From contig NZ_RDBL01000009.1 of assembly GCF_008042035.1 (NCBI RefSeq), positions 184,833-248,832 of the forward strand: a stretch of 64,000 nt of DNA, read 5' to 3'. The stretch comes from Streptomyces sp. col6. Its GTDB lineage: Bacteria > Actinomycetota > Actinomycetes > Streptomycetales > Streptomycetaceae. Within the stretch, counting starts at the first letter, position 1, and each line of letters opens with the position of its first letter. The position numbers and the translations under genes were made by a program. A model generated the notes under the pieces. The model had not been told where the DNA came from and searched no databases. It was given only the letters and a program-made list of their open reading frames with translations. Positions 24,328 to 32,870 of the stretch are shown here, one piece after another.

Positions 24328-24819
24328 TCAGAAGTGGGTGGCGATCCCGAAAACTCGCCGGAGTTGAGTCATGTCGTGCCGATCGCGGTCCGTGGGCTCG
24401 TATCCCTGATGGAAGTAGACCTGCTGCTCAGCGGACAGACACGGGACAGTCTTCCCCTTGACAGTACCGGTCACGAAGCATGAGGAGGGATAGATGAAGG
24501 GACGCTCCGGATCGGGTGACGCCTGCACCGCCGACCCGTCGCCGGCGAAGACGAGGGGATGAAGGTCGACCTCCCGGCCGTCCGGAGCCGTGACGACGAA
24601 CCGGATGGGCCTCCAGCTCAGGCTCTCCTCGAAACCCGCCTCGGAGAGAGCTGCCACCACGGCGGCCTCCTGGTCTTGCCGATGCATCAGGTCCAAGTCG
24701 CGGTGGTGGCGGGACTGTTCGCCGATCAGAGCATCAATTCCCCACCCTCCGCCGATCCAGACATCAACCTCTGCCCGTCGCAGCAGAGCCAGGACAGACA
24801 ACACGCCTTCAGCCGTCAT
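24328..24819 (-). CDS. nucleotidyltransferase, lincosamide/aminoglycoside-resistance type
   Basis: A 163-residue protein with the core VDVWIGGGWGIDALIGEQSR (18-37) followed by HHRDLDLMH, whose Asp41 and Asp43 are the metal-binding pair of the nucleotidyltransferase fold. The order IGGGWGID...H.D.DL is that of ANT(2'')-I and Lnu enzymes, which adenylylate aminoglycosides or lincosamides. The ATG at 24819 gives the family N-terminus; the longer frame to 24963 is upstream sequence. It stands alone between a small repeat element and a GAGAC-rich region. Substrate not determined. Confidence 0.82.
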   Translation of the reverse strand: MTAEGVLSVLALLRRAEVDVWIGGGWGIDALIGEQSRHHRDLDLMHRQDQEAAVVAALSEAGFEESLSWRPIRFVVTAPDGREVDLHPLVFAGDGSAVQASPDPERPFIYPSSCFVTGTVKGKTVPCLSAEQQVYFHQGYEPTDRDRHDMTQLRRVFGIATHF

Positions 24820-25516
24820 CACATGACGCAGGTTAGAAGCGATCACCTCGGCCTGCGAACGAATTCCTCCGACTGCGGCCAAGCCCCACCTCAGCGAGGC
24901 AACCAGGAAACTGCCACCTTCAATGAGAACTATGGAGGCGAGCGTCTCAGCATCCTGACGCACCCCAGCTCAGAGCCACCGGGCCCCGACAAGATCGATG
25001 AGACGCGCCCCCGGCGCCGGACCCAGCCCTTCCAGACGGCCTCACGCTGCTTGCCCTGAGTCGCAACTCAATCTGTCACCCCGCAGGTCAACGGCTCTGT
25101 CTCTGCAAGATTTAATGAGACGGGACAATTCGCGAGACTCCGCAGGTCCAGGGCTTGCCGTCAACGGTTGCCCCGACGAATCGGCCAGTCGTGAGACTGA
25201 GCAGTTCGCCAGCCTTGAGACAGTGCGACAACCGCCGGGTCGCGGCGCCGCCGTTGGCCACGGGCGGCGAGACGCTACACATCCATCAAACCCACTCACC
25301 CCGACAACGGCACTGTGTGGCGCTCTCGTTGGCGATCACCCGCTCCCGAGCTCGGATCTTCATCCAACTACGCGGCAGAGCCCGCCACACCACCTTCTGC
25401 AGCACGTTGGCCTGGCCTGCGGACTGTCGGCGGGAGCCCATAGGGTCGGGCCAGGGAAACCCCGACCGGTCATCCGCGCCGTGATCACTTACAGTCCCGA
25501 CCGAACGAAGCCGCAT
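24820..25516. other. about 700 bp without a recognised gene; GAGAC-rich part at 25099-25273
   Basis: No frame looks coding. Between 25099 and 25273 the pentamer GAGAC occurs at 25117, 25134, 25193, 25217 and 25269, and once inverted (GTCTC, 25099), unusually dense. Such repeated half-sites occur at resolvase res sites and at transposon promoters. Confidence 0.4.
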
Positions 25517-25857
25517 GTGAGAAGACGGAGGTTCCTCGCAGAGCACCTGACAGATCCGGCTGAGCAGGGCCCCGTCTGGAAGTACACCCCGCGGGACAGC
25601 ATCCTGCGCGTCGTGCACCCCTCCGGGAGCCACGCCATCACCGCTGTCAGCGGATCGGGAGGGGTCGGCGACCTGGAGTGCTCGGTCCGGTCGAAGAGCC
25701 CCACGGGACGGGTCATGGCCCAGTTGGTCGAGAACAACACGAAATACGAGCGCAGCGACCAGGGAGTCTTCAGCTCCCGGGACGAAGTCGAGTTCGGTGG
25801 CGAGCTCGACTCCATGCCTCTGTGGTTCCTGCTCTGCGAACGAAACGAAGACGGCAC
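25517..25857 (+). pseudogene. 5' part of an unrecognised gene, cut off by an IS remnant
   Basis: From a possible GTG at 25517 the frame reads EHLTDPAEQGPVWKYTPRDS, SILRVVHPSGSHAITAVSGS, MAQLVENNTKYERSDQGVFS and MPLWFLLCERNEDGT with strongly G/C-ended codons over about 110 codons, much better than either antisense frame. At about 25858 it runs into an IS transposase on the opposite strand, so the 3' part is missing. No family is recognised. Confidence 0.45.
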
Positions 25858-26257
25858 GCTGGTGGTTGGTGGAGTACCGGTAGTTCTTGGACTGCGCGGC
25901 AATGGTGTGGTCCCTGGTGGGCGCCAGGGTGCCATCCACGATGAGCACGGCGTCCTTGGCAAACCTCTTGCGCGGCTGGAGCGCGAGTATCGGCCAGAGG
26001 TGGTCGATGATCCGGTCCGCCGCCGACTTCGACACCCCGAACAGCGGCGCGAGCTGCCGCATGGTCAGGTTCGTCCGCCAGTAGGCCGCGACCAGTATTG
26101 CCCGGTCCTCCAACGGAAGACTCCACGGCCGACCCCTGCGGACCGAGCCCGCCCCCTCGCGCCGCAGTACCGTCACCAGCTTCCCGAACTGCCGCGGGAT
26201 CAGCCCGGTGAACGGGGGTATCCAGGACGGCTCCGACGCCGTGATCACACCAGCCAC
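25858..26257 (-). pseudogene. IS5-family (IS112-like) transposase, N-terminal part
   Basis: The GTG at 26257 starts VAGVITASEPSWIPPFTGLI; then RPWSLPLEDRAILVAAYWRT, NLTMRQLAPLFGVSKSAADR (helix-turn-helix), AVLIVDGTLAPTRDHTIAAQ with the first catalytic Asp, and KNYRYSTNHQ, after which homology stops at about 25858. The second catalytic Asp and Glu are missing. A shorter piece of the same gene lies at 29678-29800 on the other strand. Confidence 0.8.
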
Positions 26258-26334
26258 CGCTGGATCATCTCAGTTGCAGGCACCACCGATTCAGGCTGAT
26301 CCTCTACGCATCCGACGATCTGAGGGAGTTCGAC

Positions 26335-26712
26335 GTGGGGCTGATTCTGTTCCCAGGAGAGGGAGACACGAGCAGTCCGGACGTTGGCTGGTCCTACAGC
26401 GGCTTCGCCGCGTTCCGGCGGCAGCTGGCGCGAGCCGAGGGTTTCGATCTCGACGAGATATGGGGCTTCGGCGGAGAGCGCGGCTGGAGCGACGTCTCCA
26501 CCTCGCTCAAACTGCTCCTGGATCGCCCCGACGACGGTGGAGGCGAGCTCTCACCCACCGACTGCGCCGCGCTCCTGCCGCGGATCGAGGGGATCGTTAA
26601 CCACTGGCAAAGTGAGGCTGGCGTCCCTCGAACACACATCGATGATGCCCAGCAGCTAGTGGTCGTTCTGCGGCTCTGTATCGCGAAGAACGTTGAGCTG
26701 ATCTTCCTGTAG
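26335..26712 (+). CDS. hypothetical 125-residue protein
   Basis: GTG start at 26335. It reads MGLILFPGEGDTSSPDVGWS, SGFAAFRRQLARAEGFDLDE then AALLPRIEGIVNHWQSEAGV and ends in a hydrophobic strand KNVELIFL. Acidic, no signal peptide, good codon use. The size and composition recall immunity-type proteins, but I do not recognise a family and no toxin gene is adjacent. It lies between an IS remnant and a lipoprotein gene. Confidence 0.6.
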   Translation: MGLILFPGEGDTSSPDVGWSYSGFAAFRRQLARAEGFDLDEIWGFGGERGWSDVSTSLKLLLDRPDDGGGELSPTDCAALLPRIEGIVNHWQSEAGVPRTHIDDAQQLVVVLRLCIAKNVELIFL

Positions 26713-26900
26713 TGCTCCAAGAAGCCAGTCCGCTCCTTACGCCACGGGAGTAACGGGACAGCCCTTGGCCGCCACGGCTGGGCAGGACAGACTTGCCCGG
26801 CCGTGGCGCCTCTCGACGCGAATTGCCGCCGAGCCCTCCACTCCGACTCCCTGCTCATCGCATGATTGCCTCACTCTCATCACACCATCCTGGGGGAATC

Positions 26901-27167
26901 ATGAGGAACCGCACCGCCGTCGCCTCGATAGCCCTGCTCACCACCGCACTTAGCGCATGTGGCACGTCTGAAACCGATAGGCGGGCCGACTGCCAGAAGG
27001 CCATCAACGCCACACGCACATACACCCTCCCCGACCGGCCCGAGGCCTGCCAGATTCTCAGTGATGCGGACTACGAGACGCTGCGGACGGCCTGGGTGAG
27101 CAAGAACAGGGGCATCAACCCAGGGAGCGGCGTTGACGACAAGAGCAAGCGGGCCGGAGACGAATAG
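26901..27167 (+). CDS. small lipoprotein of unknown function
   Basis: An 88-residue precursor with a lipoprotein signal: MRNRTAVASIALLTTALSAC with lipobox LSAC (Cys20), so the mature protein is a 69-residue surface lipoprotein. The mature part is charged with two further cysteines (RADCQKAINATRTY, PEACQILSDADYETL) that could pair. ATG at 26901 preceded by GGGGGAA; the frame upstream lacks signal features. No neighbours of related function. Confidence 0.7.
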   Translation: MRNRTAVASIALLTTALSACGTSETDRRADCQKAINATRTYTLPDRPEACQILSDADYETLRTAWVSKNRGINPGSGVDDKSKRAGDE

Positions 27168-27208
27168 AGCTCTTAGCCTGTTGAGCACGGCAGGTTGCCC
27201 CCGACCTG

Positions 27209-27675
27209 GTGGTTCATTACACCCATATGTACCTGCCTGCCAGGCTCGGGGATACCCAGCTCGATAGGCGGCCGGTGCGCTTGGCGCTGAGTGCCTTCGT
27301 GCTTGGCGCGGAGGAGCCGCAGGGCGTGTTCACCCGCAAGCCGCCGCAGAGCGCCCAGGCGCAGATGAAGTACCTTGCCAAGCAGCTCAAGAGCACCAGG
27401 GCCGCGGCACAGGCGCTCGGGGTCTCCCAGCGCACGGTGGAGCGGTACGTGGCCGGCAAGCTGAAGCGGCCCCGCGAGGACCTCCGGGGCCGCATAGACC
27501 GCGAGGTCGCACGGCGCTGGCAGCCACAGGTACGGGCGAGGGCGAGGCGGAAGGCCAGCTCCAGCGACGGCCTGATGATCTACACCCGCGCCCGGTTCGG
27601 GTACACCGCAGCACCGGGCACCACCGAACAGCGGCTCCAGCAGATCGCCGCCTACGACCGGCCCAGTGCCAGCTA
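27209..27675 (+). pseudogene. truncated telomere terminal-protein gene (tpg)
   Basis: Tpg proteins cap the ends of linear Streptomyces replicons. The helix-turn-helix core is present: SAQAQMKYLAKQLKSTRAAA, QALGVSQRTVERYVAGKLKR, then RWQPQVRARARRKASSSDGL and YTRARFGYTAAPGTT, the order of TpgA/TpgR1. After that about 35 codons appear to be deleted (a jump to QRLQQIAA) and the end is lost where a tnpB remnant on the other strand begins. Starts are GTG 27209 or ATG 27227. The residues that prime replication lie in the retained half as far as I remember, but the protein is clearly incomplete. Confidence 0.8.
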
Positions 27676-27932
27676 TAGGGCGGTCAGCGCCTCCAGCGTT
27701 CCACTGTCCGCCAGCTCGAGCAGGAGGCGGCCTCCTCCTGCCCCGGCCGCCACACTGTGGTCCTCGCCGGAGAGCCTGGTCTTCGCCCAGGCTGGCACGT
27801 TCCTGACGCCGGGCGGCCAAGCGGTCGGTGAGTTCCTGGACTTCCTCCTCCAGGAACCGGCGCCCGTTGCGTACGACGGAGCAGTGGAACGGCGTGGGTG
27901 AAGTGTCCGCACCGGGTGCACGGGGAGAGGGA

Positions 27933-28166
27933 CGGGTGCGCCGGCTCTTGCGGTCGACGTGCCCGCACCGGTGGCAGGACTGCGAGGTGCAGGCCGGATT
28001 GACGCGGTCACGTCACGCCGTATCTGTGACCGATCAGGAGCGAGGTGCGGTCGGCAGGGCCGCAGGATCCACCCCGGAGAGGTCGACGATGCGGTGCGCC
28101 GGGAGGCCGGCGGCCAGAGCTTTGTGGAGCAGGGCGCCGCGCCCCTCCTCGCTGTCACGGTAAGAC
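27933..28166. repeat. 234-bp duplicated segment, copy 2
   Basis: Ungapped match to 17543-17776 with about nine differences. On the minus strand it carries a tnpB zinc ribbon (CTSQSCHRCGHVDRKSRRT) whose second half, CTRCGHFTHA, follows in another frame at about 27900-27930, so more of tnpB survives here than in copy 1. Confidence 0.9.
28034..28166 (-). pseudogene. 3' end of a duplicated hypothetical gene
   Basis: This is the last ~44 codons of the gene at 17644-18075 (ALLHKALAAGLPAHRIVDLS and the end PAALPTAPRS), cut at 28166 where an IS5 transposase fragment begins. No promoter or start. Confidence 0.7.
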
Positions 28167-28300
28167 CGGCAACCGCAAGTACCGCCGCTTGCTGTGGAGA
28201 CGTGGGATCAAAATGGTGATCGCCCGACGGGTCACCCGTGTCTCAGGACCGGGCTAGGCCTGCTGGGTGGTCGAGCGCACGTACGTCTGGTCGTTCAGTC
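28167..28300 (+). pseudogene. C-terminal scrap of an IS5-family transposase
   Basis: One frame reads TGNRKYRRLLWRRGIKMVIA then RRVTRVSGPG and a stop; a shifted frame continues VVERTYVWSFSR. These match the segment from the RRLLWRRGI helix to the catalytic VVERTFAW of IS5 transposases. Confidence 0.6.
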
Positions 28301-28463
28301 GCGTCGCGCGTGTAAGTGGACTCGGCGCTCCGCGCCATAGCGCGAAGCGGCGTTGATTTGAGCCGCAAGGGGCCTCTGACGTGCGCTCATATGCATTCAG
28401 ATATGAGCACACCCCGTTTTTTGATCTTGGACAGAGTGAGAAGCGGTCTGATTGCCTGACGTC

Positions 28464-29495
28464 ATGAGCAACGAGAGAGACATACGACATCCGCAACCGC
28501 CATCACGGTTTTTCGGCCGGCGGTCGATACTGCGCGGTGCCGCCCTCGGTGCAGCCGCAGGACTGGTCTCCTCCACGACCACCACCGCAGGTGCGGCCGC
28601 CAACGGCACCCCGTCGGCAGGATCGACATCCTTCCGCTGGCTGGGTACCTCCGGTTGGCGTATCGATGTCGACGGACGCACAGTACTTTTCGACCCGTAC
28701 ATCACCCGTTTCAAGACCGGTCTTTTCTGCGGTGAATTCAAAGCCGACACGAAACTGGCGTCCGATCCCGAACTGATAAAGGATCAAATTGGCCATCCTG
28801 AGGTTGTCCTGGTCAGTCACTCGCATTGGGACCACATCTCCGATGTGCCCTACATTGCCAAAAGTACTGGAGCGCGGATCATCGGCACAGAGACCACGTT
28901 TCATCTACTCGTCGCATTCGGTGTAGACCCCGGACAGATCTCGGTCGTGAAGGGCGGCGAGATCCTGGATTTCGCGGGGATCACCATCGAGGTCGTGTCG
29001 AGCCGGCACAGCCGCAACAAGAACTACACGTACTTCGCGCCTGGCACATTGCACGCGCCCCCCGCAGAGCCCCCAGCTACCATCTCCGACTTGCCAGAGG
29101 GCGACACCCTCGCCTTTCAAGTAACCGTCGCCGGTAGCGGCCCCTCAGCATTCCTGATGGGAGCCAGCGACTTCTCCGAGCGCGCCCTGGAGGGGCTGCG
29201 CCCCGATCTCGCGATGATTGCGGTGCCCGCCACCACCGCGACCTTCCGCTACGTGCCTCGCCTGCTACGGGCATTGGGCGAGCCTGGCGTCGTGGTGCCC
29301 GTTCACTGGGACAACTTCGAGAAGCCGCTCAGCGAGCCACCGCGGCACGACCCGACCATGAACTTGAACGACTTCGTCGCTCAAGTTCATCAGGCATCTC
29401 CGACAAGCCGAGTCGTCGTCCCTGACTACCGCACGACCTACGGCTCGGACATGCGCCGTGCCGCACCGACAGCAGCACGACCCCATACTCAGTGA
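28464..29495 (+). CDS. Tat-exported MBL-fold metallo-hydrolase
   Basis: A 343-residue UlaG-like metallo-beta-lactamase-fold protein. A twin-arginine signal is present (FFGRRSILRGAALGAAAGLV, Arg19-Arg20) followed by an Ala-rich segment to about residue 50. The zinc motif is HSHWDH (His119, His121, Asp123, His124), with DPYITRF before it and GASDFSE and VVPVHWDNFEKP supplying later ligands. It is predicted to act outside the membrane on an unknown ester or phosphoester. ATG 28464 is preferred over the TTG 12 bases upstream. Flanked on both sides by IS debris, yet intact. Confidence 0.88.
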   Translation: MSNERDIRHPQPPSRFFGRRSILRGAALGAAAGLVSSTTTTAGAAANGTPSAGSTSFRWLGTSGWRIDVDGRTVLFDPYITRFKTGLFCGEFKADTKLASDPELIKDQIGHPEVVLVSHSHWDHISDVPYIAKSTGARIIGTETTFHLLVAFGVDPGQISVVKGGEILDFAGITIEVVSSRHSRNKNYTYFAPGTLHAPPAEPPATISDLPEGDTLAFQVTVAGSGPSAFLMGASDFSERALEGLRPDLAMIAVPATTATFRYVPRLLRALGEPGVVVPVHWDNFEKPLSEPPRHDPTMNLNDFVAQVHQASPTSRVVVPDYRTTYGSDMRRAAPTAARPHTQ

Positions 29496-29677
29496 TGGGT
29501 GTCTGACAAGCCCCGCTCGCAAACCGTGCCGATCCGCCTGGGGGTACACCGCAGCATTGCAGGAGTCGCCCCTACCGGCAGAACTCCGGCGCCTGGCTCT
29601 CCTTGCGAGGCATGAGGTCCGGAGCCGATAAGGTGATCAGCGGGCCTCGTTCCGGAATCCTGGACACGGGTTATGGC

Positions 29678-29800
29678 GTGGCTGGTGTGGTCACGACGTC
29701 GGAGCCCTCGTCGATAGGCCCGTTTGCCGGGCTGAACTCTAGGCAGTTCAGCAAGCTGATCGGCGCGCTGCGGCGCGAAAGAGCCGCTCCGGTCCGTAGG
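29678..29800 (+). pseudogene. N-terminal fragment of an IS112-like transposase
   Basis: From GTG 29678 it reads VAGVVTTSEPSSIGPFAGLN and SRQFSKLIGALRRERAAPVR, the same N-terminus as the piece at 25858-26257, then is cut by a GTTGTCTTCCCGAG end similar to that of the CTAG-flanked IS at 20779. Confidence 0.7.
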
Positions 29801-29911
29801 AAGCCGTTGTCTTCCCGAGAGTGGCGGGCGCGTGTGCCCTGGTGAGGCATAGGGCAGGTGCCTCCGCGGCAGAGACAGGGTGTCGTGTTGTCTCTGCGGT
29901 GGAGGTAGGGG

Positions 29912-30380
29912 ATGCCTTCTGTGGTGGGGCTGTTGGAAGAGCGGGAGCGTGCCGCCCGGCGGCGGGTGAAGCTCTTCGGGTCGAGCTGCGCGAGGCGGAA
30001 GCCGTGTGGGAGCGGTTCGTGATCGTCCGGGAGACGGTCGGACTGGTCCTGGCTGAGGCGCGCGGAGGCGATGAGGTGTCACCGGTGGAGGTGGCAGTCG
30101 ATCGGCCGGTGCGGAATGCTGCAGCCAGGCCGGGCTCGGCCGTGCCTGTGTGGAGGGGCGGCATCGATGTCGGTGTGCTCGCGCCGGACTACCGCCGACT
30201 CATGGATGCCCTGGCCGGTGGAAGCGGGTCGGGGGAGAGACGATGGACTGCCGGCAACTGGCTGTGGCGCTCAGGCTGGAAGCGGTTCCGCGAAGGTCGA
30301 GTGCGTGCGGTCGAGGGCGAGGCGCCTGGTCGCGCGAGGCTGGCTGCCCGAGGCGCGCCCCGGGACGTTCACCATGCTCG
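29912..30380 (+). pseudogene. decayed copy of the IS accessory gene
   Basis: ATG at 29912 starts MPSVVGLLEERERAARRRV, matching the gene at 20890. A frameshift follows almost at once; the other frame continues RVELREAEAVWERFVIVRET and later LAPDYRRLMDALAG. Further shifts occur before 30380, where a different gene fragment begins. Confidence 0.65.
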
Positions 30381-30389
30381 CCGGCCGGG

Positions 30390-30707
30390 GCGCTCACCAC
30401 GCTGCAACTCGCCGCCGAGGCAGGCGTCAAGCGCTGGGTCCTCACCCACAAGCACGTCGACCTGAAAGAAGAATTCGTCCGCCGAAAGTCCGAGGCGAAC
30501 GGCATCCCGCCCGCGTTCCAACACCTGCACGCCCGCGCCATCGACGCCGAAGCCGCCGCCCAGGCCCTTCGGGAGGACAACGACCGGCTTCGCGAGCGCG
30601 TCGCCGTCTATGCCCAGGTCATCCACGAACTCCGGACCGAGCTGGACAGGCGCACCGACAACACCACCCACCGCAGCCCCGTCCGGAGCCTGCCCACCAG
30701 GGCCTGA
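30390..30707 (+). CDS. coiled-coil protein of transposon/plasmid type, 5' truncated
   Basis: The frame reads LTTLQLAAEAGVKRWVLTHK, HVDLKEEFVRRKSEANGIPP, AEAAAQALREDNDRLRERVA and VYAQVIHELRTELDRRTDNT: a helix-turn-helix-like start and a leucine/arginine coiled coil. Proteins of this plan (DUF6262-like) accompany tyrosine-recombinase transposases and plasmids in actinomycetes, as I remember. No start codon lies in the clean part; it is fused to the remnant upstream at about 30390. Possibly not expressed. Confidence 0.5.
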   Translation, partial: ALTTLQLAAEAGVKRWVLTHKHVDLKEEFVRRKSEANGIPPAFQHLHARAIDAEAAAQALREDNDRLRERVAVYAQVIHELRTELDRRTDNTTHRSPVRSLPTRA

Positions 30708-30820
30708 AAGGCGAGGCGACATGGCTGTTGAGCGCGTCTCCTGCGAACGAGTCTTGTAGTCGACCCGCCCTGCCAGCTCCATGCTCAGCTTCAGTCTCCT
30801 CCGTCGTCACGCAGGCAGTT

Positions 30821-32053
30821 TCAGCTCAGGAGAGGATTGCCCCTGAGGTTCGCTTCCCCGCACGGCCAGGGACCCTCGGCCAGGGACCCCAGCGGTGTAC
30901 GGAATACCAGGACCTCGTTGTCCAGGGAGACGACTACACTGCCTTCGCTCAGCAGTAGCGCACGACCGATAACCGCTCGGCTGTCATCCATGGCGAACAG
31001 CTCGTGGCCGGCGAGATCCGTGTCCACAGCGAGCAGCTTGCCGTCTCGCCAGAACACCGCGGTTCCCTCGCAGTCCATCGCGGGGTAGGACGTGTAGTAA
31101 CCCGTCAGTGGCGGCCCGTCCACAAGGCTGTTGTCCGATGCGAGCCGCCGGAAGCGTGATCGCGAAGGAAGGCTGTTTTCGAGCTCCGGGCCGCGTACGC
31201 CGCCGTTCTTGTCGACGAGCATTGCCCCATGGCTGGCCCAGCGCGCGGTTTCGACGCCGTCCCGGCCGAAGCGGCCGGTCGTGAAGACGCCGTAACCCTG
31301 GGATCCGAGCAGGAACTGGCCAGGACCAGCTATCGCCTTTCGGCCTGTGGGAGCGGGAGCGGTGACCGAGATGGTCGCGCCACTGTCCAGGTCGAGGAAA
31401 AACGTCCTTCCGATGCCACCCCGTCTGTCGGTGAAACTGGCTGCGATCCGGTCGGCCGATACGAGCAGTGGCTCCCAGTGATCAATGCCGATCTCCTCCG
31501 GGACCCAAGGTCTACGCGGCCGGATCTCCCATCCGGTCCGGTCTCCCATCTCCACCACACCCGGGAACGAAACCGCACCGAGCGCAATCGGCGTGGACCA
31601 GAGGCACTCCCCCTCTCTCGTGTACCGGGCCACGCGAGGCTCCGGTACAGAGGTGGGTCGTCTTCGTTCCCCACGGACCATGCGGGAGCCGCTGACCCAG
31701 GAAATGACGAACCCGTCGTCGAGGAGGACGAATGCGCCGACGTCCTCATTGGCGCGGCACTCCGGGCGGGCGGTGGGCCCAGTGGAACCGTCCGGCAGAA
31801 CACCTTCCAGGAGCTGACCGTCGCGGTCTGGGTAGGCGAGCCACAGCGTGCCGTCCGTGGCCAGACGGGATTGCGGCTTGCCGGTCCCGGGGTAGGTCCG
31901 CTGCCACTCCACCTTGCCTGAAAGGTCGACCCTCGTGATGACGGTCGCCAGCGGATTCGGGCCGTAGCCGGTCACGGTCAGTGGCCCAGAGGGGTCGGAT
32001 GTGGCCACAGCTCGGACCTGGCCCGGCATGGTGAAACGCGATGAGAGGGGCAT
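30821..32053 (-). CDS. hypothetical beta-propeller-like protein
   Basis: About 410 residues with repeating beta-strand segments such as TVTGYGPNPLATVITRVDLS, LLEGVLPDGSTGPTA, GAFVLLDDGFVISWVSGSRM and FLLGSQGYGVFTTGRFGRDG, each with a Trp/Gly-rich strand, suggesting WD40/PQQ-like blades. No signal peptide. Start ATG 32053 is the best-placed codon; a TTG at 32107 would overlap the stop of the upstream gene. It is 37 bases downstream of the next gene and probably in the same operon. Function unknown. Confidence 0.65.
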   Translation of the reverse strand: MPLSSRFTMPGQVRAVATSDPSGPLTVTGYGPNPLATVITRVDLSGKVEWQRTYPGTGKPQSRLATDGTLWLAYPDRDGQLLEGVLPDGSTGPTARPECRANEDVGAFVLLDDGFVISWVSGSRMVRGERRRPTSVPEPRVARYTREGECLWSTPIALGAVSFPGVVEMGDRTGWEIRPRRPWVPEEIGIDHWEPLLVSADRIAASFTDRRGGIGRTFFLDLDSGATISVTAPAPTGRKAIAGPGQFLLGSQGYGVFTTGRFGRDGVETARWASHGAMLVDKNGGVRGPELENSLPSRSRFRRLASDNSLVDGPPLTGYYTSYPAMDCEGTAVFWRDGKLLAVDTDLAGHELFAMDDSRAVIGRALLLSEGSVVVSLDNEVLVFRTPLGSLAEGPWPCGEANLRGNPLLS

Positions 32054-32090
32054 GCGTCCGCATCTTGCCGCATGTCTCCTCTTTCGGGGC

Positions 32091-32826
32091 TCAGCTGCCG
32101 AGGTCAACCACGCCCCACGCGGTGAACGGCTCGGCCTGGACGTAAATCCTGCTTCCTCGGCTGACGGCGCGGCGGCGGCCGGGCAGGTGGCCGTCGGGCA
32201 GGGTGAGCATGCCGACGTCCGTTGGCTCGACGGATGCTTCGGTGAGCTCTCCGCGGGTGAGCCGGTCCACCTCTTCGCCGTAGCCGCCGTAGAAGGCGAC
32301 CCGCTCGCCGTGGATGGCCACTGCCTTGGCGCCCCGTACCTGGTTCGGCCACACCCTCACGGGCCGATCGGGGCGTATCTCGACGAGCGGGAAGTCGGTG
32401 TACGGGCACGCCCAGGCGGTGGTGCCCGACACGTTCAGGGCGTAGCAGTCGAAGAGGCCAGGGATGCTTGCGCCGTCGGACGTCCAGTAGAGGACGTCGA
32501 TCTCGAACCCCGCGAGGATCTCGCGCTCGATCGCCTCCGACAATCCGAGCTCCGCGAGCCACGCATCGTACGTGCCGTTCGGATCGTCCGACATCGTCGC
32601 GATCTCCGCCTCCTGGCCGCCCGCGCCCCGCTGGGGCCGGGCAGCGGCGAGGATGCGCGGGGGCGCGGTCAGGTAGAGCCGGAAGTCCGCCGGGATCCGC
32701 GGCCGCGTGGAGGAAGTCGACTTCGCGGGCGTCGGCCGTACCGTGCAGTGTCAGGACGTGGGCGCCGGGATGGGCGGTATGGACGACGCGCAGGTCAGGA
32801 AATGAGGGTCCTGCTGGGTCGTCCAT
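32091..32826 (-). pseudogene. hypothetical protein gene with a frameshift
   Basis: The 5' part (ATG 32826) reads MDDPAGPSFPDLRVVHTAHP, GAHVLTLHGTADAREVDFLH with excellent codon use, then the coding quality jumps to another frame near 32690: IPADFRLYLTAPPRILAAAR, continuing without a break into MSDDPNGTYDAWLAELGLSE and ending FTAWGVVDLGS at 32091. One inserted or lost base explains this. If the shift is real, only the 3' part from ATG 32594 (167 residues) could be made. The C-terminal part has Trp/Gly-rich strands like the protein encoded downstream. Family not recognised. Confidence 0.6.
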
Positions 32827-32870
32827 CGCACCAGCCTCTCAGACCGGGATGTCGCCCCGGGCAGGCGCGT

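Noticed and set aside
25286..25516. 3' half of a 323-codon minus-strand ORF
   Set aside because: Transposase homology ends at 25858; beyond that the opposite strand has better codon use or nothing is supported.
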